Of a stretch of DNA of 48,000 nt, positions 5,939-13,711 are shown in pieces (position 1 is the first letter of the stretch; each line of letters opens with the position of its first letter). This stretch comes from Firmicutes bacterium ADurb.Bin248. GTDB lineage: Bacteria > Bacillota > Clostridia > Christensenellales > CAG-138. The notes beneath the pieces are model-generated. The model did no database searches, had not been told where the DNA came from, and was given only the letters and a program-made list of their open reading frames with translations. The position numbers and the translations under genes are program-made. The DNA is taken from assembly GCA_002069725.1 (NCBI GenBank), contig MWBW01000019.1, positions 1-48,000 of the forward strand. Reading direction: 5' to 3'.

Positions 5939-8106
5939 TACGTATAGATCCCCTGCCCGCCGTCCTTGGGCACGCAAAGCCCGGTTTCTTTGGAGTAGAG
6001 CCTTTCGTCGCGCAGCGCGTAGAGATCCCCGGCGAGCGGCTCGAGCGCGCCGCAATTGAACAGCGCATGGAACTGGTTCTCATAGACGGATACCGTATAC
6101 TGCCCCGCCTCGCGCATCAGCTTCCGGTCGGGCCGGCCCGCGCGCAGCGCGGCGGCGATCTCCCCGGCGCGTTCCTCCACGGGGATGAAAACCGAGCGCG
6201 CCGGCGTATCGATCACCTTGAATTGCTCCGCAACCGTCGCGAAGGGCACCATCAGCCCGTTTTTCGCGCACGCGTCCAGCGAGCGGACGATATTTTTCGC
6301 GTCCAGCGCCTCCCTGCGCAGAAGGTTGAGCCGCGTGAAATAATACCGTATCGCCTCGGGCGAGGCGATGTCGGCAAACGACGAGCGCGTCATCTGCGCG
6401 GCGCCGATCTGCGTTTTGACCAGAGCGGGGCATTTTTTGGCATATTTCTCCTCGGGCCGGAACACGTGGACGACCGCGTCGTCCGGCTTGAGCTTCCCCT
6501 CGCGGTTGCAGCGCCCCGCGGCCTGTATGACGGAGTCGACGCCCGCCTCCTCCCGGAACACACAGGGGAAATCCACGTCCACGCCCGCCTCGATGAGGCT
6601 CGTGGACACGACGCGGCAGGGCAGCTTTTCGTCGAGCCGCTTGCGGATCACAGCGAGCGCGCGCCTGCGGTCCAGCGGCGTCATGAGCGTCGAAAGGTGG
6701 AACGTCCCCTCGCCGGTCAGCTTTTCGTAGAGCGTCCGCGCCTGCTCGCGCGTGTTGACGACGCACAGCGCCTGCTTCATGCCGTTGAGCCGCTGTGCGA
6801 GGGCGTCGGCGCCGGCTTCCCCGATGTGCGCGAAGCACACGCGCCGAAGCGCCTCGTAAAGCTGCTTATGGTCGGAGCAGATCTCTTTGGGGATGAGCGC
6901 GGGCGCGAACAGAGCGTCGAGCGCGGGCTGCGTCGCGCTGCAGATCACCGCCGTGCAGCGGTAGCCGCGCACGAGCTCGCCGATCGCCTTCACGCACGGA
7001 AAAAGCAGATCGGGCGGGAACATCTGCGCCTCGTCGAAGATGACCACGGAGTTTGCGATGTTGTGCAGCTTGCGGCAGCGCGAGGGCTTGTTGGCAAAGA
7101 GCGATTCGAAGAACTGCACGCCGGTCGTGACAACGACGGGCAGGTCCCAGTTTTCCGCGGCGAGGCGCAGGGGATCGGTTTCTTCGTCCTCGCGGTCGTA
7201 TTTGACGCTGCTGTGGTGTTCGAGCACAACATCCCCGCCGAGCGCCTCGCGGAACACGTCGGCGGTTTGCTCGATGATGGAGGTATAGGGGATGACGTAG
7301 ATCACGCGGCGCAAACCGTTGCGGACGGCGTGTGCGAGCGCGAAGGCGAGCGAGGAGAGCGTTTTGCCCCCGCCCGTGGGCACGCTCAGCGTAAACAGCC
7401 CGCGCGGCAGTTGCGCCATGCGCAGGCAATCCTCCTGAACCTGCCTCCGCTTAAAGCCGAGCTCATCCGAAGGCTCCGGGAATTCCGCGAGCCGCTGCTT
7501 GAGCTTGTCGAGAAGCGCTTGCATGTCCGCCTCGGGCTGCAGGCGCAGCGGCCGATCCTTCATGAACGCCTCGGTGTCGAGGAAATCCGCGTCCACGAGG
7601 CAGGAAAACACCATCCGCGCCCAAAAGGACTTCTCGAAGCCCTGCTCGCGCGGCACGAACGCGAGCGCGGGCAGCTCCGCCGCGATGTCGATTTCGCCCA
7701 GCGCACGGCGGTAAGCGAGGTAATCCCCCGCCCGCAGCTTCTGCCGCCCGAGCTTGCCCATGAGCGTGCGATCATATCCCTCGCCGCCCGAACCGACGCC
7801 GTCCGGCAGGCCCGCATGATGCCCCGCCGCGCAATAGGCGAGCAGCCGCGCCGCCGTGCCGCCCGCGCCGTAGAGCAGTTCCGCCGCCGCGGCCGAATGT
7901 TCGACCCTGCGCAGCAGCTCCCCGCGCAGCCGTTTCTGCCCGTCCGGCGCGCATTTGCCCGCGTCGTGAAGGAGGCCGGCAAGGCGCGCGTGCGCCCCGG
8001 CCCCGAACTCGGCGGCGAAATCGCCCGCGAGTTTTGCGACGCCCCGCGCGTGTTCCTCGAAGGGCTGTTTCCGCCCGTCGTCGCAGCTGTGCGCGATCAG
8101 ATCCAT
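5938..8106 (-). CDS. cas3: CRISPR-associated nuclease-helicase Cas3 (HD fused to helicase)
   Basis: Recruited by target-bound Cascade, it unwinds and degrades DNA. The 722-residue protein has an N-terminal HD nuclease domain (His47-Asp48 in LAGLLHDAGK, His96-His97, Asp172) followed by a superfamily 2 helicase with Walker A SVPTGGGKT at 241-249, the DEAQ box in VIFDEAQMFP, the SAT motif in ICSATQPA, and motif VI in QAAGRCNREG. The start at 8106 (MDLIAHSCDDG) has GGGAGGCG in front; a longer in-frame reading of 91 codons upstream has no family likeness. It is separated from cas5c by 316 bp holding the crRNA-like RNA and the cas promoter, so it is probably transcribed on its own. Confidence 0.96.
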   Translation of the reverse strand: MDLIAHSCDDGRKQPFEEHARGVAKLAGDFAAEFGAGAHARLAGLLHDAGKCAPDGQKRLRGELLRRVEHSAAAAELLYGAGGTAARLLAYCAAGHHAGLPDGVGSGGEGYDRTLMGKLGRQKLRAGDYLAYRRALGEIDIAAELPALAFVPREQGFEKSFWARMVFSCLVDADFLDTEAFMKDRPLRLQPEADMQALLDKLKQRLAEFPEPSDELGFKRRQVQEDCLRMAQLPRGLFTLSVPTGGGKTLSSLAFALAHAVRNGLRRVIYVIPYTSIIEQTADVFREALGGDVVLEHHSSVKYDREDEETDPLRLAAENWDLPVVVTTGVQFFESLFANKPSRCRKLHNIANSVVIFDEAQMFPPDLLFPCVKAIGELVRGYRCTAVICSATQPALDALFAPALIPKEICSDHKQLYEALRRVCFAHIGEAGADALAQRLNGMKQALCVVNTREQARTLYEKLTGEGTFHLSTLMTPLDRRRALAVIRKRLDEKLPCRVVSTSLIEAGVDVDFPCVFREEAGVDSVIQAAGRCNREGKLKPDDAVVHVFRPEEKYAKKCPALVKTQIGAAQMTRSSFADIASPEAIRYYFTRLNLLRREALDAKNIVRSLDACAKNGLMVPFATVAEQFKVIDTPARSVFIPVEERAGEIAAALRAGRPDRKLMREAGQYTVSVYENQFHALFNCGALEPLAGDLYALRDERLYSKETGLCVPKDGGQGIYT

Positions 8107-8277
8107 ACACGCCTCCCGAATAAAAATTCTGTTTTCCGATCCATGCTTACACGATACAAGACGGGCTGTACGATAAAAAGGATTTACAGGGCGCGGACGG
8201 AATCTTTTTTCGCCCGTCCCGCCGATATTGTACCATATTTCTTTGGTTTTTTGCGTCGATTGCTGTAAAAACAGATG

Positions 8278-8308
8278 AAAAAAGCCGCCCGGCTTTCCGC
8301 CGGACGGC
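8278..8308 (-). terminator. Rho-independent terminator of cysE
   Basis: On the minus strand GCCGTCCGGC and GCCGGGCGGC form a 10-bp stem (one G-U pair) around a 5-nt loop, followed by six T residues, 28 bp after the cysE stop. It separates cysE from cas3. The rest of the gap (8107-8277) should hold the cas3 promoter; only a TACAAT-like -10 without a good -35 was seen. Confidence 0.9.
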
Positions 8309-8335
8309 CGCGCCGATCCGTTAAAATTTATAGCG

Positions 8336-9241
8336 TCACAGGAACCCGCCCTCGCAGGCGTCCCAGAACACGTTGCCACCGTTGTTGACGTTGTAATACA
8401 CGGTCTGCCCGGGCTCGACCGAGCGCGTAAGCCAGACGTTGCCGCCGACGACGCAGTTGTCGCCGATCCTCGTCTGTCCGCCGAGTATGGTCGCCCCGGC
8501 GTAGATGACCACGTTGTCGCCGATGTCCGGATGCCGCTTGATGCCCTTGACCGGGTTGCCGTTTTCGTCGAGGTCGAAGCTCTTCGCGCCGAGCGTCACG
8601 CCCTGGTAGAGCTTGACGCGCTCGCCTATGGTGCAGGTTTCGCCTATGACCACGCCCGTGCCGTGGTCGATGAAGAAATAGTTGCCTATGCGCGCGCCGG
8701 GATGGATGTCTATGCCCGTGAGCTGGTGCGCGTATTCGGTCATCATGCGCGGCAGGAGCGGAACGTTCAGTTCGTAGAGCCTGTGCGCGAGGCGGAACAC
8801 GCTGATGGCCTCGAACGCAGGGTAGGCGAGCATGATTTCATCCTTCGAGCGCGCGGCGGGGTCGCCCTCGTAGGCCGCGGCGATGTCGGTTTCAAGCACC
8901 TCCGCGATCGCCGGAATGTTTTTGACGAACTCCGTGACGACGCCGCCCTGCCCCGCCCCGTCCGGATCGACGGCGCAGAGCAGCTCGCCGAGCGAGAGCG
9001 CCGCCTGGCTGAGGTAATTGCCTATGACGGACTGCGCGTTGGCGCAGCTCACCTCCGTGCCGAACACCTGCGGGTACATGGCGCTGCGCACGAGTTGGAT
9101 AAACCGCGCGACCTTCTCCTTGAGGCCGGGGCGGTTGATGGAGCCGTCCCGGTTGGAGGCGTTGTGCTGCGCGAGCTGCCGCGACGCGGTGTTGACGCTT
9201 TGCGCGAGCCGCTCCGCGCTTTCGTCCATGACGAATTCCAT
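8336..9241 (-). CDS. cysE: Serine O-acetyltransferase
   Basis: Makes O-acetylserine from serine and acetyl-CoA, the first step of cysteine synthesis. The 301-residue protein has a helical N-terminal half and a C-terminal left-handed beta helix with hexapeptide repeats. The active-site block [11 protein letters not shown] and the following [10 protein letters not shown] are intact. It is about 30 residues longer than the E. coli enzyme, of the longer type found in many anaerobes. The start at 9241 follows GGGACGGGATTT; Met5 is an alternative. It has its own promoter and shares an operator with cysK. Expected partner: CysK. Confidence 0.95.
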   Translation of the reverse strand: MEFVMDESAERLAQSVNTASRQLAQHNASNRDGSINRPGLKEKVARFIQLVRSAMYPQVFGTEVSCANAQSVIGNYLSQAALSLGELLCAVDPDGAGQGGVVTEFVKNIPAIAEVLETDIAAAYEGDPAARSKDEIMLAYPAFEAISVFRLAHRLYELNVPLLPRMMTEYAHQLTGIDIHPGARIGNYFFIDHGTGVVIGETCTIGERVKLYQGVTLGAKSFDLDENGNPVKGIKRHPDIGDNVVIYAGATILGGQTRIGDNCVVGGNVWLTRSVEPGQTVYYNVNNGGNVFWDACEGGFL

Positions 9242-9276
9242 AAATCCCGTCCCTATATCCTACTAATTTAATAAGA

Positions 9277-9312
9277 ATTATAGCCAAATAAACATATGCA
9301 GTCAATAGGTTT
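9277..9312 (-). promoter_or_regulatory. cysE promoter and shared cys operator
   Basis: Minus strand: TTGACT (9300-9305), 17 bp, TATAAT (9277-9282). Over the -35 box lies an inverted repeat AAACCTA-N9-TATGTTT (9290-9312). The same operator, AAACATA-N9-TATGTTA, sits at the same place in the cysK promoter, which points to one regulator for both. Confidence 0.75.
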
Positions 9313-9364
9313 ATTTGACATGTATCTTAGTATTCAACGGGCGGAAGAATTGATAACCGAAATT

Positions 9365-9432
9365 GGGGACGGTTCTGCCTGCGCGTGCCTGAAAGGCTGT
9401 TATATTTGCGCGCAAGCAAGCGGAACCGTCCC
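9365..9432. repeat. Dispersed imperfect palindrome, copy 1
   Basis: A 68-bp element with inverted ends GGGGACGGTTC and GGAACCGTCCC. A close copy lies at 35957-36025, with the same interior words (TGCGCGT, CCTGAAAGGC, GTTAT). It sits after the cysK stop and may double as a transcript end. No coding capacity. Confidence 0.75.
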
Positions 9433-9466
9433 TGCGTGGGCGGGAGCGGACGGGTGGTATCCGCCC

Positions 9467-10399
9467 TTACTCCGCGAACATCGGTGAGGAAAGATAGCGC
9501 TCGCCCGTATCGGGCAGTATGACCACGATGTTCTTGCCCGTGTTCTCCGGGCGTCTGGCGAGCTCTATGGCCGCCCACGCGGCCGCGCCCGAGGAGATGC
9601 CCGCGAGCACGCCCTCCAGCCTGCCGATTTCGCGGCCCACGGCGAAGGCGTCCTCGTTGGCGACGGGGATGATCTCGTCGTAGATCCCCGTGTTGAGCAC
9701 ATCCGGCACGAAGCCCGCGCCGATGCCCTGTATCTTGTGCGCGCCCGCGACGCCCGTCGAGAGCACCGCGGAGGAGGCCGGTTCCACGGCGACGACTTTG
9801 ATATCCGGGTTCTTCGACTTGAGGTATTCGCCCGCGCCCGTGACGGTGCCGCCCGTGCCCACGCCCGCGACGAAGATGTCGATCTGGCCGTCGGTATCCT
9901 CCCAGATCTCGGGGCCCGTGGTCCTGCGGTGGATCTCCGGGTTGGCGGGGTTGACGAACTGGCCGGGGATGAAACTGCCCGGGATTTCCCCGGCGAGCTC
10001 CTCCGCTTTGGCGATGGCGCCCTTCATGCCCCTGGCGCCCTCGGTGAGCACGAGCTCCGCGCCGTAGGCCCTGAGTATCTGCCTGCGCTCGACGCTCATG
10101 GTTTCCGGCATCACGATGATGATGCGGTATCCGCGCGCCGCCGCGACCGACGCGAGGCCGATGCCCGTGTTGCCCGAGGTCGGCTCGATGATGACGGAGT
10201 CCGGCCGGAGCAGGCCCCTCGCCTCCGCGTCGTCGATCATCGCCTTGGCGATGCGGTCCTTCACGCTGCCCGCGGGGTTGAAATACTCGAGCTTGGCGAT
10301 CACGCGCGCCCCGAGGCCATACTTCTTTTCGATGCCGGAGAGCTCCAGGAGCGGAGTCTTGCCGATGAGCTGATCCGCCGACGCATAGATTTTCGACAT
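9467..10399 (-). CDS. cysK: Cysteine synthase (O-acetylserine sulfhydrylase)
   Basis: PLP enzyme that makes cysteine from O-acetylserine and sulfide. The 310-residue protein has the PLP lysine Lys47 in NPAGSVKDR, the substrate loop [12 protein letters not shown], the phosphate-binding glycines GVGTGGT, and the C-terminal SSGAAAW block. The start at 10399 follows AAGGAGATCC. Length is family-typical. It lies downstream of the divergent Rrf2 regulator and has its own promoter with the shared cys operator. Downstream of the stop is a dispersed palindromic repeat. Clear call. Confidence 0.96.
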   Translation of the reverse strand: MSKIYASADQLIGKTPLLELSGIEKKYGLGARVIAKLEYFNPAGSVKDRIAKAMIDDAEARGLLRPDSVIIEPTSGNTGIGLASVAAARGYRIIIVMPETMSVERRQILRAYGAELVLTEGARGMKGAIAKAEELAGEIPGSFIPGQFVNPANPEIHRRTTGPEIWEDTDGQIDIFVAGVGTGGTVTGAGEYLKSKNPDIKVVAVEPASSAVLSTGVAGAHKIQGIGAGFVPDVLNTGIYDEIIPVANEDAFAVGREIGRLEGVLAGISSGAAAWAAIELARRPENTGKNIVVILPDTGERYLSSPMFAE

Positions 10400-10429
10400 G
10401 GGTTGGATCTCCTTTTCGTTCTTTACGCC

Positions 10430-10465
10430 ATTATATGCGCGATAACATACATAGTCAATATGTTT
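10430..10465 (-). promoter_or_regulatory. cysK promoter and shared cys operator
   Basis: Minus strand: TTGACT (10453-10458), 17 bp, TATAAT (10430-10435). The inverted repeat AAACATA-N9-TATGTTA (10443-10465) covers the -35 box and is spaced exactly as in the cysE promoter. Likely repressor: the divergent Rrf2 protein. Confidence 0.8.
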
Positions 10466-10485
10466 ATATGTTTTATTTTGAAAAC

Positions 10486-10514
10486 TTGAACGACCATAAA
10501 TCCTGTGTTAAACT
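10486..10514 (+). promoter_or_regulatory. Promoter of the Rrf2 regulator
   Basis: TTGAAC (10486-10491), 17 bp, TAAACT (10509-10514). The shared cys operator ends 20 bp upstream, so the regulator could also affect its own promoter. Confidence 0.55.
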
Positions 10515-10542
10515 GGGTTTATCAGGGAAGGCGGTGACGGGC

Positions 10543-10974
10543 ATGATCGTATCCACGAAGGGCAGGTACGCGCTGAGCGTCATGATGGACCTCGCCGAGC
10601 ACAACACCGGAGAATACCTGCTGCTCAACGACATCGCGGCGCGGCAGGGCATTTCCGAAAAATACCTCGAGGGCATCATGGCTTCGCTGAGCAAGGCCGG
10701 GCTCGTCCACTCGCTGCGCGGGCGGGGCGGCGGCTACCGGCTCGCCAAGTCGCCCGAGGAATACACCGTGGGCGGCATATTGAAGCTCACCGAGGGCTCC
10801 CTCGCGCCCGTGTCGTGCACCGAGGGCCGGGGCGCGTCCTGCGCGCGCGCGGCGGAGTGCCGCATGTATCCGATGTGGGCAAGGCTCGATCGCATGATTT
10901 TCGACTACTTCGAGGGCATCACCGTCGCGGATCTTGTGCGCGAGGGCGGCGGCGGGGACAACTACGTCATTTGA
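10543..10974 (+). CDS. Rrf2-family transcription regulator (CymR/IscR type)
   Basis: Small winged-helix regulator of 143 residues; MIVSTKGRYALSVMMDLAEH and the wing GRGGGYRLAKSPEEYTVGG are typical. Three cysteines (Cys92, Cys100, Cys106) lie where IscR-type members bind an iron-sulfur cluster, but the spacing is C-x7-C-x5-C rather than C-x5-C-x5-C. The start at 10543 was chosen because the protein begins with the family N terminus there; an upstream in-frame start would add 36 unrelated residues. Its divergence from cysK and the repeated operator in the cysK and cysE promoters suggest control of cysteine synthesis, like CymR. Whether it senses Fe-S or cysteine status is open. Confidence 0.9.
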   Translation: MIVSTKGRYALSVMMDLAEHNTGEYLLLNDIAARQGISEKYLEGIMASLSKAGLVHSLRGRGGGYRLAKSPEEYTVGGILKLTEGSLAPVSCTEGRGASCARAAECRMYPMWARLDRMIFDYFEGITVADLVREGGGGDNYVI

Positions 10975-10982
10975 GGCGGCGC

Positions 10983-11011
10983 TTGACAGCGCGGCCGCCG
11001 GGGGATACAAT
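10983..11011 (+). promoter_or_regulatory. Strong promoter between the Rrf2 gene and hypF
   Basis: TTGACA (10983-10988), 17 bp, TACAAT (11006-11011). It is too strong a match to ignore and points at the short stretch 11018-11114, which ends in a terminator before hypF. Confidence 0.75.
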
Positions 11012-11017
11012 AGCTTG

Positions 11018-11114
11018 ACCGCCTGCGGCGCGGGCGCATGAATTCGACAGACACTTTTACTCGTTTGCCCCAAGCGAAGCCCGTATGAACCATGCGGGCT
11101 TCGCGCCTTTTTTG
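11018..11114 (+). ncRNA. Candidate small RNA of about 97 nt
   Basis: The transcript from the promoter at 10983-11011 would end at the terminator 11074-11114. It matches no small RNA I recognise (not tmRNA, 6S or SRP RNA). It holds a 16-codon reading frame, 11038-11088 (MNSTDTFTRLPQAKPV), whose stop lies in the terminator loop, but no good ribosome binding site precedes it. It may be a regulatory RNA, or a leader that attenuates reading into hypF. Confidence 0.5.
11074..11114 (+). terminator. Rho-independent terminator upstream of hypF
   Basis: GCGAAGCCCG and CGGGCTTCGC form a perfect 10-bp stem around an 11-nt loop, followed by GCC and a run of T. It ends transcripts from the Rrf2 gene and the small RNA. 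Confidence 0.9.
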
Positions 11115-11120
11115 GCGCGG

Positions 11121-11149
11121 TTGAGTTTTAGAACCAGAAGTGGTATCAT
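11121..11149 (+). promoter_or_regulatory. hypF operon promoter
   Basis: TTGAGT (11121-11126), 17 bp, TATCAT (11144-11149), directly after the terminator. The start point would be about 12 nt before the hypF start codon, leaving a very short leader. Confidence 0.65.
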
Positions 11150-11167
11150 GCAGCGGTGAGGCAAGAC

Positions 11168-13420
11168 ATGAGGCGGTATCGGTTGAAAATCAGCGGCATC
11201 GTGCAGGGCGTGGGCTTTCGCCCATTCCTGTACCGCGAGGCCGCGCGGCTCTCGCTCGGGGGCTTCGCGCGAAACACGAGCTACGGCGTGTACGCGGAGA
11301 TCGAGGGAACCGACGCCGCCTGCGACGCCTTCCTCGACGCCGTCCGCAACGGCCCGCCTCCGCTCGCGCGCGTCGTATCCGCCGAAGCGGAGCCCATGGA
11401 GCCAAAAGGGGAATCTTCCTTTGCCATCGCCGCGAGCGAGCCGGGCGCGCGCACCGCGCTGATTTCCCCCGACATCGGCGTCTGCGACGCGTGCAAAAGG
11501 GAGGTTTTCGACCCGGCGGACCGCCGCTTCCGCTATCCGTTCACGAACTGCACGGACTGCGGGCCGCGCTTCACGATCATAAGGGATATCCCCTACGACC
11601 GGAAAAACACCTCCATGGCGGCTTTCGTCCAGTGCCCCGCGTGCCGGGACGAATACGACGACCCTTCGCACCGCCGTTTCCACGCGCAGCCCAACGCCTG
11701 CCCGGAGTGCGGGCCGAAGCTTTCCTTCCTGGTAAACGGGAAGGAGGCCGCGGGCGACCCGCTCGCGCTGTTCGGGGCGTATATCGAAAGGGGCCTGACC
11801 GTCGCCGTCAAGGGCCTCGGCGGCTTCCATCTCGCCTGCGACGCGCAAAACGAGGCGGCCGTATCGCGGCTCCGCCAAAGAAAGGCGCGTTACGAGAAGC
11901 CCTTCGCCGTGATGCTGCGGGATCTCGAAACCGCGCGGCGCTGGTGCGAATTATCCCCCGGGGAGGAGGCGCTGCTTTCCTGCCGCAGGAAGCCCATCGT
12001 GCTCTTAAAAAAGCGGGGCGAACCCCTCGCGGATTCGATCGCGCCGGGGAACGCGCGCCTGGGCGTCATGCTCCCGTATACGCCTTTGCACTGCCTGCTG
12101 ATGGAAAACCGCGGCGCGCTCGTGCTGACCTCCGGCAATGTTTCGGACAGGCCCATGATCTATCGCGACGCGGACATCCCCGCCCTCGCGGGGCTCGCGG
12201 ACGCCGTGCTCACGCACGACCGCCCCATCGAGCGCCGCGTGGACGACAGCGTGGCCGTCGTATCCCGCGGGAAAGTCCGCCTCGCGCGCCGGGCGCGCGG
12301 CTATGTGCCGGAGCCGGTCCCGCTTCGCGGCTGCGGGCGCGTCATCCTGGCCGCGGGCGCGCAGCAGAAAAACACGTTCTGCCTCGTCAAGGGGAACGAC
12401 GCGTTCCTCGGCTCCCACATGGGCGACCTCGACGATCCCGAGACCGAGCGCAGCTATTGCGAGGAGATATCCGCTTTCGAACGCCTGTTCGACGCGAGCC
12501 CCGAGCTCGCCGCGTGCGACCTCCATCCGGACTATCTCTCGACGCGCTTCGCCGAAAGCCTCGGGCTGCCCCTCGTGCCCGTGCAGCACCACAGGGCGCA
12601 CTTCGCCTCCGTGCTCGCGGAGCATGATATCCGCGAAAACGCGCTCGGCTTCATATTCGACGGAACGGGCCTCGGCGACGACGGCATGATCTGGGGCGGG
12701 GAGGCGTTTTGCGGAAGCGTCGCCCAAAGCTCCCGCGCCGGGCATCTGCTGCCCTTCCCGCTGCTCGGCGGGGAGGCCGCCGTGCGCGAGCCGTGGCGCT
12801 GCGCGCTGGCGGCGGCGGAACTCGCCCTCGGGCGCGAGGAAGCGCTTGAGCTTTGCGAAAACCGCGGCGAGGCGGAGGTTTTGCTTCGCGCGCGGGACGC
12901 GGGGATCAACGCGCCGATCTGTTCGAGCATGGGGCGGCTTTTCGACGCGATCGCCTCCGTCGCGGGCGTGCGGCGGACGGCCTCCTACGAAGGGCAGGCC
13001 GCGGTCGAGCTCGAGCAGGCGGCGGACGCGCGCGCGCAGGGAAGCTACCGCTTCGGGCTGATCGAGGAGGGCGGCACGCTTATCTTCGATTGGCGCGCGC
13101 TCATCCGCGACGCATGGCGCGACGCGCTCTCGGGCGCGGGCGCGGGAGCGATCTCCATGCGCTTCCACAGGGCCTGCGTCGCCCTCGTGCGGGACGCGGC
13201 GCTACGCCTTCGCGTCCAAACGGGCTGCGGCGCCGTCGCGCTCTCGGGCGGCTGCTTCATGAACGAAATACTGCTCGAAGGCTGCTTTGCCGCGCTCGAG
13301 GCGGAGGGCTTCCGGGTTTACTCCAACGAAGCCGTGCCGGTCAACGACGGCGGGATATGCTACGGACAGGCGGCAATCGCCGCCGCGACAATCAAAAACC
13401 CGGCTTCGCCGCTTTTTTGA
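11168..13420 (+). CDS. hypF: Carbamoyltransferase HypF
   Basis: Uses carbamoyl phosphate and ATP to put a carbamoyl group on the C-terminal Cys of HypE, the source of the cyanide ligands of [NiFe] hydrogenase. The 750-residue protein has the full domain set: acylphosphatase (GIVQGVGFRPF, 10-20), two zinc fingers (Cys106/109/128/131 and Cys156/159/178/181), a YrdC-like domain (about 205-385) and a Kae1-like C-terminal domain. The start is ATG 11168 after GAGG; a GTG at 11156 would add four residues. The last codons and stop lie inside a dispersed repeat (13401-13420). First gene of hypFCDE. Confidence 0.96.
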   Translation: MRRYRLKISGIVQGVGFRPFLYREAARLSLGGFARNTSYGVYAEIEGTDAACDAFLDAVRNGPPPLARVVSAEAEPMEPKGESSFAIAASEPGARTALISPDIGVCDACKREVFDPADRRFRYPFTNCTDCGPRFTIIRDIPYDRKNTSMAAFVQCPACRDEYDDPSHRRFHAQPNACPECGPKLSFLVNGKEAAGDPLALFGAYIERGLTVAVKGLGGFHLACDAQNEAAVSRLRQRKARYEKPFAVMLRDLETARRWCELSPGEEALLSCRRKPIVLLKKRGEPLADSIAPGNARLGVMLPYTPLHCLLMENRGALVLTSGNVSDRPMIYRDADIPALAGLADAVLTHDRPIERRVDDSVAVVSRGKVRLARRARGYVPEPVPLRGCGRVILAAGAQQKNTFCLVKGNDAFLGSHMGDLDDPETERSYCEEISAFERLFDASPELAACDLHPDYLSTRFAESLGLPLVPVQHHRAHFASVLAEHDIRENALGFIFDGTGLGDDGMIWGGEAFCGSVAQSSRAGHLLPFPLLGGEAAVREPWRCALAAAELALGREEALELCENRGEAEVLLRARDAGINAPICSSMGRLFDAIASVAGVRRTASYEGQAAVELEQAADARAQGSYRFGLIEEGGTLIFDWRALIRDAWRDALSGAGAGAISMRFHRACVALVRDAALRLRVQTGCGAVALSGGCFMNEILLEGCFAALEAEGFRVYSNEAVPVNDGGICYGQAAIAAATIKNPASPLF

Positions 13421-13472
13421 AAGCGCGACCGGAGGGAAAGTCAGGGGGCGCGGCCCCCGACAACCCCAGGGG
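13401..13472 (+). repeat. Two-part dispersed repeat at the hypF 3' end, copy 1
   Basis: Part A (13401-13420, GGCTTCGCCGCTTTTTTGA) holds the hypF stop codon. Part B (13443-13472) is a GGGGGCGCGGCCCCC hairpin followed by AACCCC-AGGGG. The same two parts recur in the same order at 30075-30094 and 30210-30247. No protein is encoded. Confidence 0.6.
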
Positions 13473-13495
13473 AATATGGCGTTATGGAGGCTGAT

Positions 13496-13711
13496 ATGTG
13501 CCTTGCGATACCGGGAAGGATCGTGGAAATCGACGGGGACGAGGCTGTGCTCGACTACGGCGGCGCGACGCGCCGCGCGTCGCTGCTGCTCGTGCCCGGG
13601 GCGAAGGTCGGGGACGCCGCGCTCGTGCACGCGGGCTTCGCCATACAGATACTTGGGGATGAGGATGCCGGAAAGCTCATGGACATCCTCGCCGAGGTGG
13701 AAACGCCGTGA
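13496..13711 (+). CDS. hypC: Hydrogenase maturation chaperone HypC
   Basis: Carries the Fe(CN)2CO precursor with HypD and delivers it to the hydrogenase large subunit. The 71-residue protein begins MCLAIPGRIVEI; the second-position Cys, freed by Met removal, is the essential iron ligand, and this fixes the start at 13496. A start four codons upstream would bury that Cys. TATGGAGG lies just upstream. It overlaps hypD by 4 bp (GTGA). Confidence 0.97.
   Translation: MCLAIPGRIVEIDGDEAVLDYGGATRRASLLLVPGAKVGDAALVHAGFAIQILGDEDAGKLMDILAEVETP

Noticed and set aside
8127..8140. A second target of the crRNA-like RNA, next to a TTC, upstream of cas3
   Set aside because: Only the first four bases (TGTT) match; this is expected by chance.
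11018..11114. SRP RNA, 6S RNA or tmRNA between the Rrf2 gene and hypF
   Set aside because: None of the conserved loops or ends of these RNAs is present.
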